Source of the DNA: Brienomyrus brachyistius
Lineage: Eukaryota; Chordata; Actinopteri; Osteoglossiformes; Mormyridae
Length of the DNA stretch: 64,000 nucleotides
Direction of reading: 5' to 3'
NCBI RefSeq assembly: GCF_023856365.1
Contig: NC_064551.1
Location: forward strand, 4,110,501 to 4,174,500
The notes under the pieces are model-generated. The model was not told where the DNA came from and ran no database searches. It saw only the letters and a list, made by a program, of their open reading frames with translations. Each line of letters starts with the position of its first letter. Position 1 is the first letter of the stretch. The position numbers and the translations under genes are program-made. Shown here one piece after another: positions 24,677 to 37,501 of this stretch.

Positions 24677-26015
24677 CACAAACCATTTTGCTCATTATGA
24701 GATAACGAGTAACATACAGATCAAAGAAGGATATTTTCTTTTCTGATTAAACATAATATTCTAAATAAATATGTGAAATACACATATATGAGTCTTACTG
24801 CTGTCATGTTACCAGATTATATGAACAAGAAGCCGGGTTGCCAGGTTCAGTTTAGCCTGTAATATTTCTGATTTGATGTGTGAAGTCGGAATAAAACCAC
24901 AGAAGCTAAAGATACGCTAAAGTACTTCATTACTACTTCATTTTCTGTGTTATAATGTATTTCATACCTTTTATAACACCAGGAAGATGGTTAAGGTACA
25001 TTTCATAGGATCTGACTGGGTAACATTAGAATTCAGCAAATACTATGGATGTTTTATCTTTCGCTCTATGATTCCCACTGTGACTGTTTAGGGGAAGAAA
25101 GACTGAGTGTGTGATTAATGTGCTGAGACGGCCCCACTCCAGTCCTGGGGGGGCTGCTGTATTACCTAAGCGTTATGTAAACGTCAGAAGGAAAGGGCCC
25201 AGTTAGCAGCAAGCTGCCTCCCAATCAAAGGTGGCAATACAGAGATTACACAGAGCGCAGGTGATGCAACAGCCTGACCTCTTGCATGTGCTGAGAGCAG
25301 GGAAGGTAGGACCAGGTGCAGAGAGGCAGAAATGAGTGTGGGGAGTTTCTCTGTGTACATCCTTCATGGGGGGTGAGCTATTAGAGAAGCTCGTGGTACT
25401 GAAGGTCTGAAGGCCTAGCGAAGGTAAAACATGAAATCTGACTGTAGTTTTCATTTATTAAGAGACTTACGAAAAAATAAACTGAGAAGGACAGAGGTCA
25501 GGTGATGTAGGTGAAGGACTGACAAGGAACCACGACATCATGGGTGTAACTTTCCAACCCTTGAATTCCACTAAATGCTGACTTGGAATTCTCGGTTTAC
25601 TGCAATCAAAAGTTAAATAATTCATTAGTCTGCTCTTATTATGGCTGTAGGCCTCTAGTGTGACTTCCTCAGTGCTGGGGATTCGCTTTGTTTTCTATGT
25701 TAATTTAGGCTCAGCTTAGTGGCACTTAGCTAAGTGACAGTCTGTGCACTTTAGAGTGCAGGAAAAATTTTAAATTATTGTTAAGGTGCATAACACAGAA
25801 TTCCATTAACAAACATTTTTCGAAGTGCTTGAGAGATAAGACTGACTTCACTGTATTGTGTAATGTTTTCAAAAACAAATTGAGTTAAAATGAAAAATAA
25901 AATAAAATTTAAAAAATCAAAGAGCTATTTCTGCTTTTTTTAAACAGGACATTAAGTACATCATGTGTGTTTTATGGTAATATGAGACTGAAATATGTGG
26001 TGAATCTATGAAAAA

Positions 26016-27050
26016 TCAACTTTCAGGGAAAACGTTTGTATTTGAGGAATGTGCGGCAAAAATCTTTAAAGATATAATGAGTTTCAATGACCTTTGAAAC
26101 CACGGATAAAACAGTCCGTATATTATAGGATTTAACGCAGAATTAAAATAACCCACCCAGAAAAACCCTTCATAAAGAACAGGAGGAGTTGCAAAGTCAA
26201 AATAGGGGTCGAGTATAGAGATAACAAAGAAAGGCATCCAGCAGAGTATGAAGGCACCTACAACAATGCCAAGGGTCTTTGCAGCCTTTCGCTCTGAGCT
26301 GTGAGATTTCCTGTTGCCATGTCCCTCTGTAAAACATGGCTGCTGACTTGTACCTTCAAGCTGCCTGACATGTTGTCTGGCTACTAGAAATATTTTAGCA
26401 TAAAGGCCAATCATTACCGAACATGGCAGGAAAAATCCAACCAGAGTGTGTAGGGTACCCCACAGTGCATTGAACAGAAGGATGCAACTCCCCAAGCAAT
26501 TAATGGAAGTGATGTATTCATCTAGGCCCATCACATTAGCCTTAGAATAAAGGAGAGCGCAAGAGTATGAAACAGCTGCAGCCCAACTCAATGCTACCAT
26601 AAGCCAAGCCACAGGAATGGTCACTGTGTTATGGTACCGCAGAGGATTGCAAACTGCCTGGTATCGATCAACTGCAATGGAAATCAGGTGAAAGATTGAA
26701 GCACCTGTAAGGATCGTGTCAACAGTGGAGTGCAACGAGCAGAAAGTATCTCCAAAGTACCAGCAGCCCTCCACCGATCTGATCATGCTGAAGGGCATCA
26801 CGACAGCCCCCAGAAGCAGGTCGGCCAGGGCCAGTGACATCACCAGCATGTTGGTCGGTGTGTGCAGCTGCTTGAAGTGCGCGATGGAGATGATGACCAC
26901 CAGGTTCCCCGTGATGGTCATGGTTATCCCCGATGCAATAATCATGTACACGACAAACCTGGCAAATCCATAGTAGCTACTTTTAACACACGTCCCATTA
27001 GCTGCTGGATAGCAGTACTGGTATGTTTCCAGCTCTAGTGAAATATTCAT
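26016..27050 (-). CDS. TAAR: TAAR locus H, intact trace amine-associated receptor
   Basis: A 344-residue receptor, nearest to F and [12 protein letters not shown] around Asp3.32 and LHTLVG with His5.42. N terminus SSYYGFARF (Tyr for Ser). TM1 is [15 protein letters not shown] as in F. ECL2 SKANVMG, Phe6.51, tail NTNVFPES. All class A and TAAR landmarks are present. ATG at 27050. Confidence 0.95.
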   Translation of the reverse strand: MNISLELETYQYCYPAANGTCVKSSYYGFARFVVYMIIASGITMTITGNLVVIISIAHFKQLHTPTNMLVMSLALADLLLGAVVMPFSMIRSVEGCWYFGDTFCSLHSTVDTILTGASIFHLISIAVDRYQAVCNPLRYHNTVTIPVAWLMVALSWAAAVSYSCALLYSKANVMGLDEYITSINCLGSCILLFNALWGTLHTLVGFFLPCSVMIGLYAKIFLVARQHVRQLEGTSQQPCFTEGHGNRKSHSSERKAAKTLGIVVGAFILCWMPFFVISILDPYFDFATPPVLYEGFFWVGYFNSALNPIIYGLFYPWFQRSLKLIISLKIFAAHSSNTNVFPES

Positions 27051-27465
27051 TTCTCTGTCACAAAGCAACAGCAAAATGAAACAGCATAGTGCTGTTGTCT
27101 TATAAGACCCTGCAACTGGCTGGCGTCCTTTCCAGGGTGTATCTCTGCCTTGTGCCCTGGGCTTCCTGGGTTGGTTCCAAGCAAACACTGCAACCCTCTA
27201 CTGGATAAGCAGTTATGGATGATGAATGCAGAGATGTTTTCTTAAAGGTGATGTGTCTTGCGTCTTTTGAACATGCTCAGTGTTTTTCTTCTGGAAAGAA
27301 TTTTATTTATGTACTTGAAAATCCCCTTTGAGACAAGCAAACCTATTACAGCAGGACACGCAATATGCAGAAGGGAATTTTTCTTTCATGTTATATTTGC
27401 ATATAGTTGTCATGGGAACAAGTGCCTGTCATGATTATCTGTGTAATATACAGCATGACTCAGCA
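27051..27465 (-). promoter_or_regulatory. Conserved 5' flank of TAAR H
   Basis: TATAAG box (cttata 27099-27104), octamer (27395-27402) and TGCTGAGTCA (27456-27465). About 10 bp are missing next to the octamer, and the distal TATAAATA box is changed (ATTTATGTAC). Confidence 0.5.
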
Positions 27466-28381
27466 TATCGACAAAGGAAGTAGAAGCCAGTTGTTTTATT
27501 TATGAGAGATGAGTTTAATTTATGTGCCTTACATTCAGAGTCTGTGTTAGGTGCTAATGTCTATATATCTGGCAAAAAACTGATAGACTGAGCAGGAGAG
27601 ACATGCAAAACAGACTGATTGTTCAGAGTTTTCTCAAAGAGTTTTATCAGCTTCTACCCACCGATTTATAGGTGACCGTGTCACCACAGGGGAACTAGAA
27701 AATATTGATTATGAACAAGAAGGTCCTGGGAGAGTGAGAATGCAGTCAAAACACAGGAACCTGAGAGAAATTCTTACCATCAGAGAAGGTTTTGGTTCTA
27801 CACTGGTGTAAGAAGACATTCTGATCAGAACACGGCACCGTATAGAGAAACAATTACATTTTAAAGTAAATGTTGCTCATAAGATATATATTATAAAAGG
27901 TAGTGTATCATAAAGTCATGTTTTATAAAAAAATATTGTACTTAATGCTGAGAATAGGAATGACAAATTGTGAAAATTACTTCTTGGCCAGTAGGGGGAG
28001 CTAAATTATCATTGATCTATCTTCCACACTCCTGCTCAAGGTCACCAGGGGCCTGGAACTTATCCCAGGCAGCGCATGCACAAGGCTGGGGTACACTCTG
28101 GGCGGGATGTGAGTTCATTACAGGGCACATACACAGTCATGCACTGCTGGCAATACAGGGATGCCAGTTATCTGAGTGCAGAGTGCAGCTTAGCAAGTTC
28201 GGAACCTGAGACCACGACTAGGGGCAGAGCTGGACAGGCTGTCTGGCATACTGGGTATTTTCCTGATGGCCCAATGGGTATGTGTGCTGGCAAAATTTAT
28301 GGTGGGGGACCCCAATGTCCAGGGCTGAGTTTTAATCCCAGTCAGGACTGGCTAGCAGAGTAATCATACCACTGTATGACT

Positions 28382-28425
28382 GGGGCAGTGGTGGTCTGAT
28401 GGTTAGGGAAGTGCTCTTGTAATTG
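28382..28425 (+). repeat. Truncated SINE head
   Basis: Only the first ~44 bp, including box A, remain. Box B and the body are lost at a junction with the type II block. Confidence 0.6.
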
Positions 28426-28446
28426 GCTACCAAAGAATGTGCAGTA

Positions 28447-28793
28447 TATGCTGACTGGTCTCTGGAATCAGGAGGGCGCAAGAAAGAGCTAAAGGGCTCT
28501 TCTCGTTTGTCTGTGTCATCAAAGCCCCGCCCACATGCACATGTCTGCTTTGTGTTGCACTGCAGACTGTTGAATAAAGACCTTTATCTGGTAGAAAGCT
28601 ATGAAGAACTTCAAATTTCCACATCACTGGGAGAGAGAGATTTCAGGAAGGCCTGCGAGGAGATAAAGAGCTGGGAGCTGGTCAGTGACGGCAGTCAGCC
28701 GTCGGGTGGCCTGGCCAGGTCTGGCGGAGCCTGGTGGGGGCCGAGCTGCGTTTTTCCTCTTTACCAAAGCTCCCCGGGAAAGGGGGGCCTGTA
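28447..28793 (+). repeat. Type II spacer repeat block, copy 4
   Basis: Same block as at 5981, open in one + frame for about 120 codons. Confidence 0.5.
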
Positions 28794-28940
28794 AATGGCT
28801 ATAAATTAATATAGCACTTCACTTTGTGAAACATCTCAGGTGTAATAAATGTTGTAATAATTAAAACATTACAAAAGTATGAAGTCTAAGGTAAAGTTAG
28901 ACCAAAGCACTGCTTATTCTCAAGTGGAATGTATGACTAC

Positions 28941-31256
28941 TTAATTACAGTATATTGGGCACATTCCTAACATATATAATTTCAAATACAATGGTCATGT
29001 GACTTTAAAAATGTCACCTGTCAGACCTGTGGCCTTGCTTTCTAATGATTGGAGAGGAATTCGTCTTCGAAAACTCAGAGAGCCAATCAGACCCAGAATG
29101 CTACTTCTGACTGACTTCCCACTAACACCTTGGCAAACGTCACACTTAGCTCCTTTTTTTGTGATGTATTTTATGTTGTCCATCGTTCAGTTAGATCAAT
29201 TTTATATGTGACATAAAAACAAGTGCATTTTAGAAAAGGTATTTTTTTTTAAGTGGCCAGTCCTGCTACAACATGTGATATCATCACATATCTGCTCTAG
29301 CATGATCGATATATTAGTACCCAAGTCCAATTGGTCTTTGACAGATGACATATCACCACAGTGCATCTTGGGTAAAATTTAATTTTTAAGGTATTGTGGA
29401 CTCTGGATATCTGTTCTGCATTCAACTTGGAGCATTTCCTTTTTGTTCATTTACTTTTTAAACTGGAAAAATGATATGATCGTGTTGTGTGAAAGGCTGC
29501 AGTAATAAATCCCATGGTAGAAAAATTAATCATGAGACAACTTTTTTAGACGTCCTACCTGACAAAAACGGATAAGTGCAGCAGATGTAGAAGATGCCAG
29601 AACCATTAGATGACTTGGGTTGCAGCCGTGAGACGTAACGCCATCACTTCCATCAAGGTGTCTCGACATTTTCATAAAGCAAGGTTTTGATATATTGGAC
29701 ACTGTTGGCATGTTGTGTGCAGAGGCCAAATGCCTGCTGTCAACTAGCTGCAGGAGATGTAGAGGAAGGTACCAACGTATGGTACTTCAAGGTGATGGTT
29801 CTCCACTGGTTCTCCACTGGCGTAAAACTGGTACTGGCTCCAAATGACACTGAGCTGTGCTGAATTTGAACAATGGCTGTAGTATATTATAGGAGTGGAT
29901 GACGTGCGATATTACTATCAACATCTGATTCTTACATCACAGGTCAGCTAGATTAAGATCAGGCTTTTTCCTACCTTCAGTTTGGTATGGATATTACATT
30001 CAGGTTTTGCTAAAACATTTTTACTGTCATGGGAAAGAAACCAAGCAAGTTTTGCAATTTTAATAAGTCATTTTCAAGATTATCTAATATAAACCTTCGT
30101 CTAAAGATAAGTTTACAGTTGACCTCCGCTGCTTTTGAATGAGCGCTGCATGCGTTCTCTGAGACAAGAATAGTCATTTTCATCCTTGCTGTTCAAATCA
30201 CTCTAAGGCGGGTTTTCGGGAAATTTATGCCGAACTCCTATGTTGCTTCATAAATACCCCAATATTTATTGCAACAAAATCACACTGCAATATCTGAACA
30301 CCGTGCTGTCGTAATATACTATAGAAAAATACTTTATTTCTTGTTAAGCTATCCTGACCAGATCGTAAATAAACCTTGTATCACTTCATTTGTCCACGCA
30401 TCCATTATTCTCAATTTTATAATTATTTTTTATATCTGTGGCGTAATAGGTGAACCGGAAAAAGCCAAATACTGACAAGTTGAAAGGAGCCATATCGCCA
30501 CCTCTTGCGGCAGAGTCGAACAAACTCTGGTCATTAAATTGATTCCCCTCCCCTGCATGTATACTGGGTGCCGAGTGCAACAGATGCACTTCATTTCTGT
30601 CATTCTTAAATTCGCGTCATTGTCGACCCCTTGTTTTTTCCCCGGGTGCCTGATTACCCTCCTGCCCGACCCCCTGCCTGTTGGACGTCTTCTGATCCCC
30701 TTCTCAATGCAAGTCCTTGCCTCAGCTCTCCAGCTTCGGCACATGAGCCTGCCGTATCTTGCACTCCAGGAGTGGACTTACTGTGCCCGGCTTCTCCTTT
30801 TCGCTACGATTTCCATCTCTTGGCCCTGATCCCTGTCAGCTTTGCATCTGAATCACCAAACTATTTAAACATTAAATATTGTTAAATTTAAATATAAATC
30901 TACATTTCAAAACTTTCAATACTTTCCCAAAAAATTATTTAAACCATCAATTAGCCCGCTCTTTCTTTGGGTTGAAACCTGTTGTCTCACGCCTCCAGTG
31001 CAGAGAATTTGCATTATTTTCTCGCTTAAGTGGCTGTAACTGGCAGTGCTGTAAATCATTAAGTACACTTCAGAGTGCAGGCATAATTGAAAAGAGTGAT
31101 TAAAAAATAACACTCTTTTCACTTTATTATGTAATGTTACCAAAAACATATTAAAAGAGCTGAAAGAAATAAACAGCCATTTCTGCTATTTTTAAGCATG
31201 AATGTAAGTAGAGTATTTATGTACATATGCTAAACATGATACTGAAAAATGAATAA
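28941..31256. other. Unique stretch 3' of TAAR I
   Basis: About 2 kb, from roughly 29200 to 30900, has no counterpart elsewhere in the window. It contains a decayed THAP-like fragment (29483-29563), a small direct repeat (ggttctccact, near 29797-29820) and a C-rich patch (30540-30850) with chance ORFs. From about 30900 it becomes a diverged version of the TAAR 3' flank. Confidence 0.5.
29483..29563 (+). pseudogene. Remnant of a THAP-domain coding sequence (P-element/THAP9-like)
   Basis: A 27-codon + frame reads CCVKGCSNKSHGRK, then INHETTFLDVLPD. This matches the start of a C2CH THAP zinc finger (Cys-x4-Cys, then basic residues and a Phe before a Pro-Asp turn). A stop precedes it in frame (TGA at 29477), and several follow (TAA right after KNG, then more), so it is dead. 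THAP domains occur in P-type transposases and in host genes; which one this came from cannot be told. The downstream 150 bp may be further decayed sequence of the same gene. Confidence 0.4.
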
Positions 31257-32291
31257 TCAATTTTCTGGAAAAACCTTTGTATCTGAGGAATGTGTTGAAA
31301 ATATTTTTAATGATATAATTAGTTTCAATGACTTTTGAAACCACGGGTAAAACAGTCCATAGATTATAGGATTTAAAGTGGAATTAAAATAACCCAGCCA
31401 GACAAACCCTTCATAAAGAACAGGAGGAGTTGCAAAGTCAATATAGGGGTCGAGTATAGACATGATAAAGAAAGGCATCCAGCAGAGTATGAAGGCACCT
31501 ACAACAATGCCAAGGGTCTTTGCAGCCTTTCGCTCTGAGCTGTGAGATTTCCTGTTGCCATGTCCCTCTGTAAAACATGGCTGCTGACTTGTACCTCCAA
31601 GCTGCCTGACGTGTTGTCTGGCTACCAAAAATATTTTAATGTACAAGCCCACCATGACCGAACATGGCAGGAAAAATCCAATCAGAGAGTCTAGGCTACT
31701 CCACAGTGTATTGAAAAGAAGGATGCAGCTCCCCAAGCAATTAATGGAAGTGATGTATTCATCTAGGCCCATCACATTAGCCTTAGAATAAAGGAGACTG
31801 TAGGAGTAAGAAGCAGCTGCAGCCCAACTCAACGCTACCATCAGCCAAGCCACAGGAATGGTCACTGTGTTATGGTACCGCAGAGGATTGCAAACTGCCT
31901 GGTATCGATCAACCGCAATGGAAATCAGATGAAAGATTGAAACGGACGTGAGGAACAAGTCGAAAGTAGAGTGCAATGAGCAGAAAGTATCTCCGAAGTA
32001 CCAGCAGCCCTCCACCGATCTGATCATGCTGAAGGGCATCACGACGGCCCCCAGAAGCAGGTCGGCCAGGGCCAGTGACATCACCAGCATGTTGGTCGGT
32101 GTGTGCAGCTGCTTGAAGTGCGCGATGGAGATGATGACCACCAGGTTCCCCGTGATGGTCACGGTCATCCCCGACGCAAAAAACATGTATAAGGCAAACC
32201 TGGCAAATCCAGAGTAGCCACTTTTAACACACGTCCCATTAGCTGCTGGATAGCAGTACTGGTATGTTTCCAGTTCTAGCGAAATGTTCAT
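31257..32291 (-). CDS. TAAR: TAAR locus I, intact receptor with Asp at 5.42 (candidate diamine receptor)
   Basis: A 344-residue receptor with every landmark, plus a feature no sibling has: [12 protein letters not shown] places Asp201 at 5.42, with Asp111 at 3.32. In zebrafish TAAR13c these two acids together bind the two amino groups of cadaverine. Pocket: [11 protein letters not shown] in TM3, Phe6.51 (PFFIMS). ECL2 SKANVMG. ICL2-ICL3 includes GLYIKIF. Tail [12 protein letters not shown], and FQKSLK after TM7. Its 3' flank is the most diverged of the array, which suggests an older lineage. Diamine binding is inferred from the residue pair. ATG at 32291. Confidence 0.95.
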   Translation of the reverse strand: MNISLELETYQYCYPAANGTCVKSGYSGFARFALYMFFASGMTVTITGNLVVIISIAHFKQLHTPTNMLVMSLALADLLLGAVVMPFSMIRSVEGCWYFGDTFCSLHSTFDLFLTSVSIFHLISIAVDRYQAVCNPLRYHNTVTIPVAWLMVALSWAAAASYSYSLLYSKANVMGLDEYITSINCLGSCILLFNTLWSSLDSLIGFFLPCSVMVGLYIKIFLVARQHVRQLGGTSQQPCFTEGHGNRKSHSSERKAAKTLGIVVGAFILCWMPFFIMSILDPYIDFATPPVLYEGFVWLGYFNSTLNPIIYGLFYPWFQKSLKLIISLKIFSTHSSDTKVFPEN

Positions 32292-32714
32292 TTCTCTGTC
32301 ACAAAGCAACAGCAAAATAAAACAGCATAGTGCTGTTGTCTTATAAGGCCCTGCAACTGGCTGGCGTCCTTTCCAGGGTGTATCTCTGCCTTGTGCCCTG
32401 GGCTTCCTGGCTTGGCTCCAAGCAAACACTGCAACCCTCTACTGGATAAGCAGTTATGGATGATGAATGCAGAGATGTTTTCTTAAAGGTGATGTGTCTT
32501 GCGTCTTTTGAACATGCTCAGTGTTTTTCTTTTGGAAAGAACTTTATTTATATACTTGAACATCCCCTTTGAGACAAGCAAACCTATTACAGCAGGACAC
32601 GCAATATGCAGAAGGGAATTTTTCTTTCATCTAATATAAATGTATTTGCATATAGTTGGCATGGGAACAAGTGCCTGCCATGATTATCTGTCTGATATAC
32701 AGCATGACTCAGCA
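32292..32714 (-). promoter_or_regulatory. Conserved 5' flank of TAAR I
   Basis: TATAAG box (cttata 32340-32345), octamer (32644-32651) and TGCTGAGTCA (32705-32714). Confidence 0.5.
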
Positions 32715-35068
32715 TATTGACGAAGGAAGTAGAAGCCAGTTGTTTTATTTTGTAAATTTGTAACTTTTATGTCCAGTTTGTGTTTGGTGATAATGTCTGC
32801 CTGTTCATGCCAATATAAATTCATAGACTGAACAGGAGAGACATGCAAAGTGGACTGATTGTTCAGAGTTTTGTCAAAAGCATTTTGTGTTTCTCCAGCA
32901 TCTCTCCACAGGTCTGAAGGTGACTGTGTTGCCATGGAAAGTGGGAGCTGTGTTGATTATGAACAAAAAGGTTCTGGTTCACTGAGAATACAGTCACAAC
33001 ACAGGAACGTGGCAGAAATTCTTACCATTAGAGAGTATATTGCCATTACTGTGGTTTAAGAAGACATTCTGATCAGAACATGGCACTGTATGGAGAAACA
33101 AGTACATTTTAAAGTAAATGTTGGTTACAAAATATTTATTATAAAAGATAGTATACTATAAAGTAATATTTTACAAAAATTAGTACTTCATGCACTTGAT
33201 AGGAATAACGAATCATCAACACTGGATGAAAACTCAGTAACAATATAGTATTACTCAGTAGCCAGTAGGGGGCGCTAAATAATCATTCATCTATCTTCCA
33301 CACTCCTGGTCAGGGTCACCAGGGGCCTGGAGCCTATCGCAGGCAGCGCATGCACAAGGCTGGGGTACACTCTGGGCGGGATGTGAGTTCATTACAGGGC
33401 ACATACACAGTCATGCACTGCTGGCAATACAGGGATGCCAGTTATCCGAGTGCAGAGTGCAGCTTAGCGGGTTCGGAACCTGAGACCACGACTGGGAGCA
33501 GAGCTGGACAGGCCGTCTGGCATACTGGGTATTTTTCTGATCTTTAAGCCCAGTCGACTGTAATCATACTGTCCCATCAAAGGCCTGGCTGGGAGAGAAA
33601 TCATACCATCATTGGGTCCTTAAACAAGGCTGTTAACCCCAACAGCTCCTGGAATACAAACCATTCTTTTGCTTATTATGACATAGAATAGTCACAACAA
33701 TTTATATTATTCCAGATATTCATATTAAATGGAACATTATTAATTTAGTAGTTTTCTCTTTTTGAGAAGGACAACATTACTTCTTTTGTTTCTTTTCTGA
33801 TTAAAAACAATATTCTAAATAAATCTGTGAAATACACATATATGAGTCTTACTGCTGTCATGTTACCAGATTATATGAACAAGAAGCCGAGTTGCCAGGT
33901 TTAGTTTAGCCTGTAATATTTCTGATTTGATGTGTGAAGTCGGAATAAAACCACAGAAGCTAAAGATACACTAAAGTACTTCATTACTACTTCATTTTCT
34001 GTGTTGTAATGTATTTCATACCTTTTATAACACCAGGAAGATGGTTAAGGTACATTTCATAGGATCTGACTGGGTAACATTAGAAGTCAGCAAATACTAT
34101 GGATGTTTTATCTTTCGCTCTATGATTCCCACTGTGACTGTTTAGAGGAAGAAAGACTGAGTGTGTGATTAATGTGCTGAGACGGCCCCTCTCCAGTCCT
34201 GGGGGGGCTGCTGTATTACCTAAGCGTGATGTAAACGTCAGAAGCAAAGGGCCCAGTTAGCAGCAAGCTGCCTCCCAATCAAAGGTGGCAATACAGAGAT
34301 TACACAGAGCGCAGATGATGCTACAGCCTGACCTCTTGCATGTGCTGAGAGCAGGGAAGGTAGGACCAGGTGCAGAGAGGCAGAAATGGGTGTGGGGAGT
34401 TTCTCTGTGTACATCCTTCATAGGGTGTGAGCTGTTAGAGAAGCTCGTGGTACTGAAGGTCTGAAGGCCTAGCGAAGGTAAAACATGAAATCTGACTGTA
34501 GTTTTCATCTATTAAGAGACTTATGAAAAACAAACTGAGAAAAACAGGGGCCAGGTGATGTAGGTGAAGGACTGACAGGGAACCACGACATCATGGGTGT
34601 AACTTTCCAACCCTTGAATTACACTAAATGTTGACTTGGAATTCTCGGTTTACTGCAATCAAAAATTAAATAATCCATTAGTCTGCTCTTTTTATGGCTG
34701 TAGGCCTCTTGTGTGACGTCTTCAGTGCTGGGGATTCGCTTTGTTTTGTATGTTAATTTAGGCTCAGCTTAGTGGCACTTAGCTAAGTGACAGTCTGTGC
34801 ACTTTAGAGTGCAGGAAAAATTGAAAATTATTGTTAAGGTGCAAAACACAGAAGTTGATTAACAAATATTTTTCGGAGTGCTTGAAAGATAAGACTCACT
34901 TCACTTTATTGTGTAAAGTTTACAAAAACAAATTAAGAGTTCAAATGCAAAAAATTTTATTTAAAAAATCAAACAGATATTTCTCCTTTTTTTAAACAGG
35001 ACATTAAATACATCATGTATGTTTTTATGGTAATATGAGACTGAAATATGTGGTGAATCTATGAAAAA
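32715..35068. other. Spacer between I and J, type I without SINE
   Basis: No gene is supported. After the dispersed repeat (about 33308-33415) the SINE and tandem repeat are replaced by a different ~250-bp stretch (33535-33780). Type I sequence then resumes, with the recurrent 83-codon minus ORF at 34257-34508 and the 3' flank of J. Part of the replacement (AAGCCCAGTC...) also follows the truncation point of K and M. Confidence 0.65.
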
Positions 35069-36103
35069 TCAACTTTCAGGGAAAACCTTTGTATTTGAGG
35101 AATGTGCGGCAAAAATCTTTAAAGATAAAATGAGTTTCAACGACATTCGAAACCAGGGGTAAAATAGTCCATAAATTATAGGATTTAATGCAGAATTAAA
35201 ATACCCCAGCCAGACAAACCCTTCATAAAGAACAGGAGGAGTTGCAAAGTTAGTATAGGGGTCAAGTATGGAGCTGACAAACAAAGGCATCCAGCAGAGT
35301 ATAAAGGCACCAACAACAATGCCAAGGGTCTTTGCAGCCTTTCGCTCTGAGTTGTGAGTTGTCCTCTTCCCACTTTTTTGTTTAAAACATGGCTGCTGAC
35401 TTGAACCTCCAAGCTGCCTGACATGTTGTCTGGCTACCAGAAATATTTTAGCATAAAGGCCAATTATTACCGAACATGGCAGGAAAAATCCAATCAGAGT
35501 GTTTGGGGTGCTCCACTGTGCGTTGAACAGAAGGATGCAACTCCCCAAGCAATTAATGGAAGTGATGTATTCATCTAGGCCCATCACATTAGCCTTAGAG
35601 TAAAGGAGACCATAAGAGTAAGAAGCAGCTGCAGCCCAACTCAGCGCTACCATCAGCCAAGCTACAGGAATGGTCACTGTGTTATGGTACCGCAGAGGAT
35701 TGCAAACTGCCTGGTATCGATCAACTGCAATGGAAATCAGGTGAAAGATTGAAGCACTTGAGAGGAAAATGTCAAAAGTGGAGTGCAATGAGCAGAAAGT
35801 ATCTCCGAAGAACCAGCAGCCCTCCACCGATCTGATCATGCTGAAGGGCATCACGACGGCCCCCAGAAGCAGGTCGGCCAGGGCCAGTGACATCACCAGC
35901 ATGTTGGTCGGTGTGTGCAGCTGCTTGAAGTGCGCGATGGAGATGATGACCACCAGGTTCCCCGTTATGGTCACGGTCATCCCTGACGCAAAAAACATGT
36001 ACAAGGCAAACCTGGCAAATCCAGAGTAGCTGCTTTTAACACACGTCCCATTAGCTGCTGGATAGCAGTACTGGTACGTTTCCAGTTCTAGCGAAATGTT
36101 CAT
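35069..36103 (-). CDS. TAAR: TAAR locus J, intact trace amine-associated receptor
   Basis: A 344-residue receptor. Pocket: [11 protein letters not shown] around Asp3.32, STPNTL with Asn5.42, Leu6.51. TM5 to ICL3 is the [18 protein letters not shown] block of A, D and O, but ECL2 is SKANVMG as in B, H and I, so the gene is a mosaic. ECL1 reads GCWFFGD (Phe for Tyr). After the TM7 fingerprint it has FRMSLK. Tail KVFPES. ATG at 36103. Confidence 0.95.
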   Translation of the reverse strand: MNISLELETYQYCYPAANGTCVKSSYSGFARFALYMFFASGMTVTITGNLVVIISIAHFKQLHTPTNMLVMSLALADLLLGAVVMPFSMIRSVEGCWFFGDTFCSLHSTFDIFLSSASIFHLISIAVDRYQAVCNPLRYHNTVTIPVAWLMVALSWAAAASYSYGLLYSKANVMGLDEYITSINCLGSCILLFNAQWSTPNTLIGFFLPCSVIIGLYAKIFLVARQHVRQLGGSSQQPCFKQKSGKRTTHNSERKAAKTLGIVVGAFILCWMPLFVSSILDPYTNFATPPVLYEGFVWLGYFNSALNPIIYGLFYPWFRMSLKLILSLKIFAAHSSNTKVFPES

Positions 36104-36525
36104 TTCTCTGTCACAAAGCAACAGCAAAATAAAACAGCATAGTGCTGTTGTCTCATAAGACCCTGCAACTGGCTGGCGTCCTTTCCAGGGTGTATCTCTG
36201 CCTTGTGCCCTGGGCTTTCTGGGTTGGCTACAAGCAACCACTGCAACCCTCTACTGGATAAGCAGTTATGGATGATGAATGCAGAGATGTTTTCTTAACG
36301 ATGAACTGTTTTGCATCTTTTGAACATGCTCAGTGTTTTTCTCCTGGAAAGAACTTTATTTATATACTTGAACATCCCCTTTGAGACAAACAACCTATTA
36401 CAGCAGGACACGCAATATGCAGATGGGAATTTATCTTTCACCTAATATAAATATATTTGCATATAGTTGTCATGGGAACAAGTGCCTGCCATGATTATCT
36501 GTGTGATATACAGCATGACTCAGCA
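36104..36525 (-). promoter_or_regulatory. 5' flank of TAAR J, with altered proximal TATA box
   Basis: The proximal TATAAG is changed (ctcata at 36152-36157). The octamer (36455-36462) and TGCTGAGTCA (36516-36525) are kept. It is the only copy with a substitution inside this box. Confidence 0.5.
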
Positions 36526-37149
36526 TATTGACAAAAGAAGTATAAGCCAGTTGTTTTATTTATGAGAGATGAGTTTTATTTGTGTGCCTTACATCCAGAG
36601 TCTGTGTTATGTTTTAAGACAGACTGATTGTTCAGAGTTTTCTCAAAGAGTTTTGTCAGCTTCTACCCACCGAAGCTGAAGGTGACCGTGTCACCACAGG
36701 GGAACTAAAAAACATTGAATATGGACAAGAAGGTCCTGGGAAAGTGAGAATACAGTCAAAACACAGGAACCTGAGAGAAATTCTTACCATCAGAGAAGGT
36801 TTTGGTTCTACACTGGTGTAAGAAGACATTCTGATCAGAACACGGCACCGTATAGAGAAACAATTACATTTCAAAGTAAATGTTGGTTTTAAGACATATA
36901 TTATAAAACTTAGCATACTGTAAAGCCAAGTTTTATAAAATTAGTACTTAATGCTGTTGATAAGAACAATGAATTGTCAATATCGCTCTGTAGCCAGTAG
37001 GTGGTGTTAAATAATCATTGATCTATTTTACACTCTCCTGGTCAGGGTCACTGGGGGCCTGAGGCCTATCCTAGGCAGCGCATGCACAAGGCTGGGGTAC
37101 ACTCTGGGCGGGATGTGAGTTTATTACAGGGCACATACACAGTCAATTA

Positions 37150-37501
37150 CAGATATGCTGACTAGTCTCTGGAATCAGGAGGGCGCAAGAAAGAGCTAAA
37201 GGGCTCTTCTCGTTTGTCTGTGTCATCAAAGCCCCGCCCACATGCACATGTCTGCTTTGTGTTGCACTGCAGACTGTTGAATAAAGACCTTTATCTGGTA
37301 GAAAGCTATGAAGAACTTCAAATTTCCACATTACTGGGAGAGAGAGATTTCAGGAAGGCCTGTGAGGAGATAAAGAGCTGGGAGCTGGTCAGTGATGGCA
37401 GTAAGCCGTCGGATGGCCTGGCCAGGTCTGGCGGAGCCTGGTGGGGGCCGAGCTGCGTTTTTTCCTCTTTACCAAAGCTCCCCGGGAAAGGGGGGCCTGT
37501 A
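37150..37501 (+). repeat. Type II spacer repeat block, copy 5
   Basis: Same block as at 5981, with small changes including a one-base longer T run (GCGTTTTTTCC). Confidence 0.5.

Larger units (their letters stand above)
23381..26015. other. Spacer between G and H, type I
   Basis: No gene is supported. Dispersed repeat (about 23918-24023, its + frame broken here), SINE at 24266, tandem repeat (24519-24676), a shortened poly-G tract near 25147, the recurrent 83-codon minus ORF (25203-25454) and the 3' flank of H. Confidence 0.7.
27466..28940. other. Spacer 5' of H, hybrid of type I and type II
   Basis: No gene is supported. The 5' flank of H is followed by the dispersed repeat (about 28030-28138), the head of a SINE cut off at 28425, and the type II block. 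The SINE head joins type II sequence at AATTGGCTACC. The same junction occurs at 43360 and 49562, so those three spacers descend from one rearranged parent. Confidence 0.65.

Noticed and set aside
30430..30885. Overlapping ORFs of 67-104 codons in the C-rich patch near 30.6 kb
   Set aside because: Three frames on both strands are open at once, as expected from composition, and none shows a domain.
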